Assembly: GCA_963769255.1 (NCBI GenBank)
Contig: CAVYKV010000001.1
Location: 310,001-374,000, forward strand
DNA: 64,000 nt
Origin: JAKACA01 sp963769255
Lineage (GTDB): Bacteria; Actinomycetota; Acidimicrobiia; Acidimicrobiales; Bog-793
Direction of reading: 5' to 3'
Shown: in pieces, positions 60,000 to 64,000 of the stretch
Numbering within the stretch: position 1 is the stretch's first letter
Layout: every line of letters starts with the position of its first letter
Program-made: the position numbers and the translations under genes
Notes under the pieces: model-generated
Told to the model about the DNA's origin: nothing
Database searches by the model: none
Seen by the model: only the letters and a program-made list of their open reading frames with translations

Positions 60000-60620
60000 T
60001 CAGTCCGGTCCGGAGCGCCCGACGGCCGTTCCGGTGAGGACGGCGGCGAGGACGAGTAGGCAGACGGCTGCCACGACCCCGGCCGCCACGGCCGCCAGCC
60101 CGAAGCCCGACAGCTCCGGCCCGAGCGCCAGCAACAGCCACCCGACGGCTGCTCCGGCGACGGCGACCGGCGCCACCCAGAGGGCGCGCAGGAGGGAGGG
60201 CCGCCCCACGTGATCGCGTGCCCCCAGACGTTCGAGGGCAGTGGCGCCGATCTCGGCGAAGGCGAGGACGGCAGCGCCGCCCAACGCCGCCACGACGGCG
60301 GAGCCGGTCCGATGCACCGGGAGGGCGGCGAGGGCGCACGCCCCTGCCAAGAGGACGGTGGCGGCGACGAAGGCCCGCTCGTTGCGGGACGCCAGGGCCG
60401 TGCACCAGGCGACCGTGGAGACGACGGCGCACAGGACGGCGGTGCCGGCGAGCGCTTTCGGCGCCAGAGCGGCTCCGGCCACCGCCACGCAGAGCTCGAT
60501 GCCCATCGTGGCGGAGACGGCAAAGGGTGCCGAGGCGAGGGCTGCCTGCAGGAAGGGACGCACGGTCGGCCGCCGCCGTTCGAACGGCGGGGCCATCCGG
60601 CGGGGAACGAAGCCGCTCAT
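60000..60620 (-). CDS. Multi-pass membrane protein of the MoxR/DUF58 operon
   Basis: 206 residues from ATG 60620; the ATGA overlaps the DUF58 stop. Roughly six hydrophobic helices are visible (AASAPFAVSATMGIELCVAV-like region, ALAGTAVLCAVVSTVAWCTA, FVAATVLLAGACALAALPVH, VAALGGAAVLAFAEIGATAL, WVAPVAVAGAAVGWLLLALG, FGLAAVAAGVVAAVCLLVLA). No family is recognised. As the last gene of a tightly coupled operon it may scaffold or anchor the MoxR/DUF58 complex. Confidence 0.7.
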   Translation of the reverse strand: MSGFVPRRMAPPFERRRPTVRPFLQAALASAPFAVSATMGIELCVAVAGAALAPKALAGTAVLCAVVSTVAWCTALASRNERAFVAATVLLAGACALAALPVHRTGSAVVAALGGAAVLAFAEIGATALERLGARDHVGRPSLLRALWVAPVAVAGAAVGWLLLALGPELSGFGLAAVAAGVVAAVCLLVLAAVLTGTAVGRSGPD

Positions 60621-61951
60621 CGCCGCACGCCGCCTACCGGCCGGGCGCTCGCCTGCCCCCGCATGGCGCGCCGGAAGGCGGCGATCTCCGCAAGGCCGGT
60701 GGCGATCCCCTCCGGTCCCTCCAGCGTCGTCACGGGAACACCGAGTCGCCAGAACTGCCGGCGCTGCTCGAGTCGTTCCATGGCGACGATGCGTTTCGCC
60801 AGCGATCCCGCGGCGCTGCGGAACGCCCCCTCCGGCCAGGCCGGCTCGACCTCGACGATGGCGAGCTCGGTGCCTCTCGAGCGCAGGGACGCCAGGGCAG
60901 CCCGGAAGCGCTCGTCGCCGAGCGGCGTGACGGCGAGCACGAGGCAGCCGGCTGGGAAGAGCCGCCGCGGGATGATGTCGGCCGTCTTCCAGGCGTAGGA
61001 GAAGTACGCCTCGGAGGACAGCAGCGCTCGCCGGATGCGCTCGAAGTGCGAGGGGCCCGTTCCCGGCTCCACCCAGTCGAGGACGCCGCCGAAGGCCACG
61101 AGGCCGATTCGGTCGTGGCGGCGGAGGTAGGTGTCGGCGAGGGCGATCGACATGGAGACGACGGCGGGCAGCTGTGCTTCGGTGAAGGTGTCGGCCAGGA
61201 GAACGACGTCGGTGCTCCGTTCCGGGTGCTGCACGTTGACGCAGGGAGTGCCCCGCCGAGCCGTAGCGCGCCAATTGATGCGCCGCTCGAGCGTGCCGGT
61301 CGTCTCCTCGCGCACCTCGGCGAACTCGATGCCGTCGCCCCCGAGGCGAGCCACGCGGTCGCCGGCCGTCGCCCGCACCCGCTCCGGCCTCACGAGAGTC
61401 TTCAGGGCCTGGGGCAGTGGTCTCGACTCCACGACGACGGCCCCGTCCGCCGTACCCGTCCCGACGACGGCGGCGGCCGCGTCGGTCACCGTGACGCCGA
61501 GGGCGCCCAGCTTGTACCGACCGACCCGGCGGGCACGGAGACGACATGTCACGACCTCCGTACGCCCCGGGTGGAGGCGGAGGGTCCAGCTCGTCGCCCC
61601 CTCTGCGCCCATTCCCTTCGGGACGGAGAGGGAGAGCCGGCAGATCGACGCCGCGGTGCTCCGTGCCGAGAGCACGACGTCGATGGGCTGGCCGGGGGAG
61701 CTGACGAGCGGGCTGACGGCAAAGCTGATCTCGGGGACCCGTGGTCCCCCTCGTGTGAGCCCGAAGACCGCCGCCACGGCGAGCGGTGTGGCGAGGGCGA
61801 CGAGGACGGCGTCGCCGGTCACGGCGGCCACCACCAAGGCCAGGGCGGCCGTGAGTCCCTCGGCGACCACCTTTGTGGTGACGTGCCAGCGAAGGGCGAT
61901 GGGCAGGGGCTGGGCGTCTGCTCCGAGCGACTCGGCGGCTGCTTGTGTCAC
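60617..61951 (-). CDS. DUF58 domain protein (vWA-like), MoxR partner
   Basis: 444 residues from GTG 61951, overlapping the MoxR stop. Two N-terminal helices (VAEGLTAALALVVAAVTGDA, VLVALATPLAVAAVFGL) anchor a beta-rich domain (SPGQPIDVVLSARSTAASI). The DUF58 block follows: EFAEVREETTGTLERRINWR with ATARRGTPCVNVQHPERSTD, then VVLLADTFTE, where the metal-site DxSxS is replaced by ADTFTE. The vWA-like C-terminal part ends with LAEIAAFRRAMRG. DUF58 proteins work with MoxR ATPases in cell-envelope or protease-linked complexes. Confidence 0.87.
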   Translation of the reverse strand: MTQAAAESLGADAQPLPIALRWHVTTKVVAEGLTAALALVVAAVTGDAVLVALATPLAVAAVFGLTRGGPRVPEISFAVSPLVSSPGQPIDVVLSARSTAASICRLSLSVPKGMGAEGATSWTLRLHPGRTEVVTCRLRARRVGRYKLGALGVTVTDAAAAVVGTGTADGAVVVESRPLPQALKTLVRPERVRATAGDRVARLGGDGIEFAEVREETTGTLERRINWRATARRGTPCVNVQHPERSTDVVLLADTFTEAQLPAVVSMSIALADTYLRRHDRIGLVAFGGVLDWVEPGTGPSHFERIRRALLSSEAYFSYAWKTADIIPRRLFPAGCLVLAVTPLGDERFRAALASLRSRGTELAIVEVEPAWPEGAFRSAAGSLAKRIVAMERLEQRRQFWRLGVPVTTLEGPEGIATGLAEIAAFRRAMRGQASARPVGGVRR

Positions 61952-63035
61952 CCCGGTGACACGACCCCGTCGCCCAGCTCGTCCCGGACGCCTCCGGCCG
62001 CCGGATGGGCCGTCTCCCGCGATCCGTCGGCGGGCGGCGCGGCCGCCGCCTCCGGCTCGGCGGCCACGGGCACGGGCACTTCCGCCAGGCAACGCGCCAC
62101 GAGCTCGGTCGGCTGCACTCCACGCAGCCACATCTCCGGTTGCAGGGAGAGGCGGTGGGAGAGGCACGGCCCGGCCACGGCCTTCACGTCGTCGGGCAGG
62201 ACGTAGTCGCGTCCGGAGAGGGCCGCTCGAGCCCGCGACACCTGCAGCAGCGCCACCGAGGCGCGAGGGCTGGCGCCGACCTGCACGCCGGCGAGCTCGC
62301 GGGTGGAACGCACGACGGCCACGAGGTAGGAGGCCACGGCCTCGGCGATCTCCACCCGCTCGACTGCCGCCTGCATGGCGAGGATGCCAGCGGCGTCGGT
62401 AACCGCCCGCAGCCCGGCGTCCTCGCGCCCCGCTCCGCCCGGCGGCGCACGAGGTCCTCCTCGTCGGCGCGGGCGGGGTAGCCGATGGCCACCCGCAAGA
62501 GGAAGCGGTCGAGCTGGGCCTCCGGCAGCGGGTAGGTGCCCTCGTACTCGATGGGGTTCTGCGTGGCGATGACGGCGAAGGGCTGCGGCAGGTGGTGGGT
62601 GACACCGTCCGCCGTCACCTGGTGCTCCTGCATCGCCTCGAGCAGGGCTGCCTGCGTCTTCGGCGGGGCGCGGTTGATCTCGTCGCCGAGGATGAGGTTG
62701 GCGAAGAGGGGCCCCGGCCGGAACTCGAGCTCGGCCCGCCGCGAGTCGTAGAACGACGACCCCGTCACGTCGGCCGGCATGAGGTCGGGCGTGAACTGGA
62801 TGCGCGAGTAGCCGAGCCCGGTCGCCTGGCAGATGGAGCGGACGGCGAGCGTCTTGGCCACGCCGGGAACGTCTTCGAGCAGCACGTGCCCGCCCGCCAG
62901 GATGCCGAGCAGCACGAGCTCGAGCTCGCGGCGCTTGCCGACGACGGCGCGCTCGACCTCGTCGAGGACGGCGGCCGTGACGGCGCGGACGTCGCCCACG
63001 GGCATGACGACGTGCTCTGGAGGAAGGGCGCTCAC
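61948..63035 (-). CDS. MoxR-family AAA+ ATPase, one frameshift at 62428-62431
   Basis: From GTG 63035. Walker A (HVLLEDVPGVAKTLAVRSIC), pore/sensor regions (GYSRIQFTPDLMPADVTGSS), Walker B (PLFANLILGDEINRAPPKTQ), ALLEAMQEHQVTADGVTH and sensor 1 (FAVIATQNPIEYEGTYPLPE with AQLDRFLLRV) are all present. Near 62430 the frame breaks at DLVRRRAERG and resumes as REDAGLRAVTDAAGILAMQA, ending with the lid domain (LSGRDYVLPDDVKAVAGPCL). One G is missing from a short G run; the span is 3n+2. About 362 residues after repair. MoxR ATPases act as chaperones with DUF58 proteins. Confidence 0.87.
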
Positions 63036-63565
63036 GGCAGTCCCTCCAGGATCTCGACGAGCCGGCTGACGTCGCCGAGTGGCACACCGGGGGCGAGTGG
63101 GTCGTCGACGGACGGGTGCTTCGGCCCGACGAGGGGCCAGTCGTCGCCGAGGAAGCGGCGAGCGCTTTCCTCGTTCTCGAGGGCACAGCCGGCTCGCGCC
63201 AGCTTGGCGGCCGCCAGCGCTCGCAGCCGAGGGCGGACGAGCTGGTGGTAGGAACCCAGCGTCGTCGTCCCAAAGCCGATCGCCCGCTCGAGCACCAGGG
63301 CCGACTCGACACTTGGCGCCAAGGCGGAGTGCTCCTCGAGCGTGGCGGTGCCGTCCGAATGGTCCGGCGCCGGGGAACCGCCCGCGGCGCGAAGCCAGCT
63401 CCAGGCAACGCCGATGCCGACGACCCCGACGAGGCAGGCGAAGGCACGCTTGGCAGCGCCAGGGTCGGGCAGGCCGAGCCCGAGGGCCAGAGCGAGCCCA
63501 CCCCCGCCGAGAACGAGCAGGATGGCGCTTCGCACGACAAGGCGCCGGCGGCGGTCGGGCCTCAC
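63032..63565 (-). CDS. Hypothetical membrane-anchored protein of the MoxR operon
   Basis: 177 residues from GTG 63565; both ends overlap neighbours (GTGA upstream and downstream). Two N-terminal helices (LVVRSAILLVLGGGGLALAL; RAFACLVGVVGIGVAWSWLR) are followed by a soluble helical part (VLERAIGFGTTTLGSYHQLV, RPRLRALAAAKLARAGCALE) and the end DDWPLVGPKHPSVDD. This matches a small conserved protein usually found between DUF4129 and MoxR genes in actinobacteria; function unknown. Confidence 0.75.
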   Translation of the reverse strand: MRPDRRRRLVVRSAILLVLGGGGLALALGLGLPDPGAAKRAFACLVGVVGIGVAWSWLRAAGGSPAPDHSDGTATLEEHSALAPSVESALVLERAIGFGTTTLGSYHQLVRPRLRALAAAKLARAGCALENEESARRFLGDDWPLVGPKHPSVDDPLAPGVPLGDVSRLVEILEGLP

Positions 63566-64000
63566 GGTTGCCCGAGGCTCACCGTCGCCGGCGCGCCGCT
63601 CTCACCGGGCCGGCTGCTCGACGGGACGGGCGCTGCGAGCCGGCGCAGCTCGCCCTGGACGGCCCGGAGGGCGGCGATGGCATCGGCCCGGATTCCTTCG
63701 TTCACCGGCTTCGTCGTGTACCGCGCCCGCTCGAAGAGCGACGTGAGCCGCCGGGCGGCGCCGTGGGAGGCCCCGAGCGCCGACAGGAGGCGCTGCAGGA
63801 ACTCGGAGGGCGTCTCGGCCGGCTGCCGGGCGGCGCCGGCGTCGGCGGCCGCCCGTGTCATGGAGACGTAGCAGGCCACGACGGCGCGACGCGGATCCGT
63901 CTCCTCCTCAGGCCGCGGGACGCGCAGGGCGGCGATCGAAGCGGCGAGCCCCGCCGACGGGGCGGCCGACGTCTCGGACCGGGACGCCCGCAGGAGGTCA
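63562..64000 (-). CDS. DUF4129 domain protein, 5' part beyond the window
   Basis: The frame is open to the right edge; only the last ~145 residues are seen. The DUF4129 C-terminal signature is present: DPRRAVVACYVSMTRAAADA, PAETPSEFLQRLLSALGAS and ARRLTSLFERARYTTKPVNE. In related genomes the missing N-terminal part contains several membrane helices or a transglutaminase-like region. It is the first visible gene of the MoxR operon and overlaps the next gene by GTGA. Confidence 0.8.
   Translation of the reverse strand, partial: DLLRASRSETSAAPSAGLAASIAALRVPRPEEETDPRRAVVACYVSMTRAAADAGAARQPAETPSEFLQRLLSALGASHGAARRLTSLFERARYTTKPVNEGIRADAIAALRAVQGELRRLAAPVPSSSRPGESGAPATVSLGQP

Noticed and set aside
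60621..62123. Extension of the 206-residue membrane protein to a 707-residue ORF
   Set aside because: The upstream part is a shadow of the DUF58 and MoxR genes in another frame; the ATGA overlap at 60617-60620 gives a clear start.

Overview
This window is high-GC DNA with dense gene packing. Many start codons are GTG, stop/start pairs often overlap as GTGA or ATGA, several transcripts look leaderless, and promoters are sigma-70 type (TTGACA-N17-TAxxxT). Gene content (LLM flavin oxidoreductases, DUF1800/DUF1501 Tat pair, MoxR-DUF58-DUF4129 operon, secreted 'VSC...C.AVG' repeat protein, AbiEi/DUF559 protein) suggests a soil or aquatic actinobacterium, possibly class Acidimicrobiia. That placement is inference; there is no rRNA in the window to settle it.

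Layout. 1-10.6 kb: end of a BNR propeller gene, a broken IS66 transposase, an LLM monooxygenase, a 13/14-repeat secreted protein, a YeiH-type exporter with divergent LysR, then a DsbA-family oxidoreductase facing a tiny Cys-rich protein with two CsoR/CstR-like palindromes between them. 9.7-16 kb is a mobile-DNA zone: FN3 remnant, tRNA-Arg(ACG), zinc-ribbon membrane protein, tRNA-Ser(GCT), then a decayed ~4 kb integrative element. That element has a tyrosine integrase broken by several frameshifts and is bounded by a 43-bp copy of the 5' half of tRNA-Ser. An IS1380 element sits inside the distal att copy. An intact IS110 follows at 16.6 kb. 18-30 kb: WYL/MmcQ/VOC genes, LysR-MFS pair, gpsA-GT2-O-antigen ligase/TPR run, CoA transferase, pirin, GNAT. 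30-36 kb: orphan sensor kinase, DUF1800/DUF1501 secreted pair, multispanning membrane protein. 36-40.7 kb: a promoter drives a lipoprotein substrate-binding protein translationally coupled to a HAL/PAL-family lyase that lacks the MIO-forming Ala-Ser-Gly, followed by TetR and SRPBCC genes. 40.9-45.4 kb: a cyclase/ATPase deletion remnant, a VapBC module with a perfect operator, an IS21 scrap, and an 848-residue protein that begins like cargo of extracellular contractile injection systems. 45.5-64 kb: tRNA-Arg(CCT), PPK2, Gfo/Idh/MocA oxidoreductase, TetR-DrrAB exporter, a polysaccharide cluster (methyltransferases, glycosyltransferase, Wzx), guaB, AbiEi-DUF559, MBL hydrolase-DEAD helicase pair, Bcp peroxiredoxin, and a MoxR/DUF58/DUF4129 operon running off the right edge.

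A caution for every reader: at least eight otherwise healthy genes carry one single-base frameshift each, nearly always one extra base. Together with the multiply shifted transposase and integrase this looks more like residual sequencing indels than biology in many cases. I give such genes their full joined span and state the approximate shift position.
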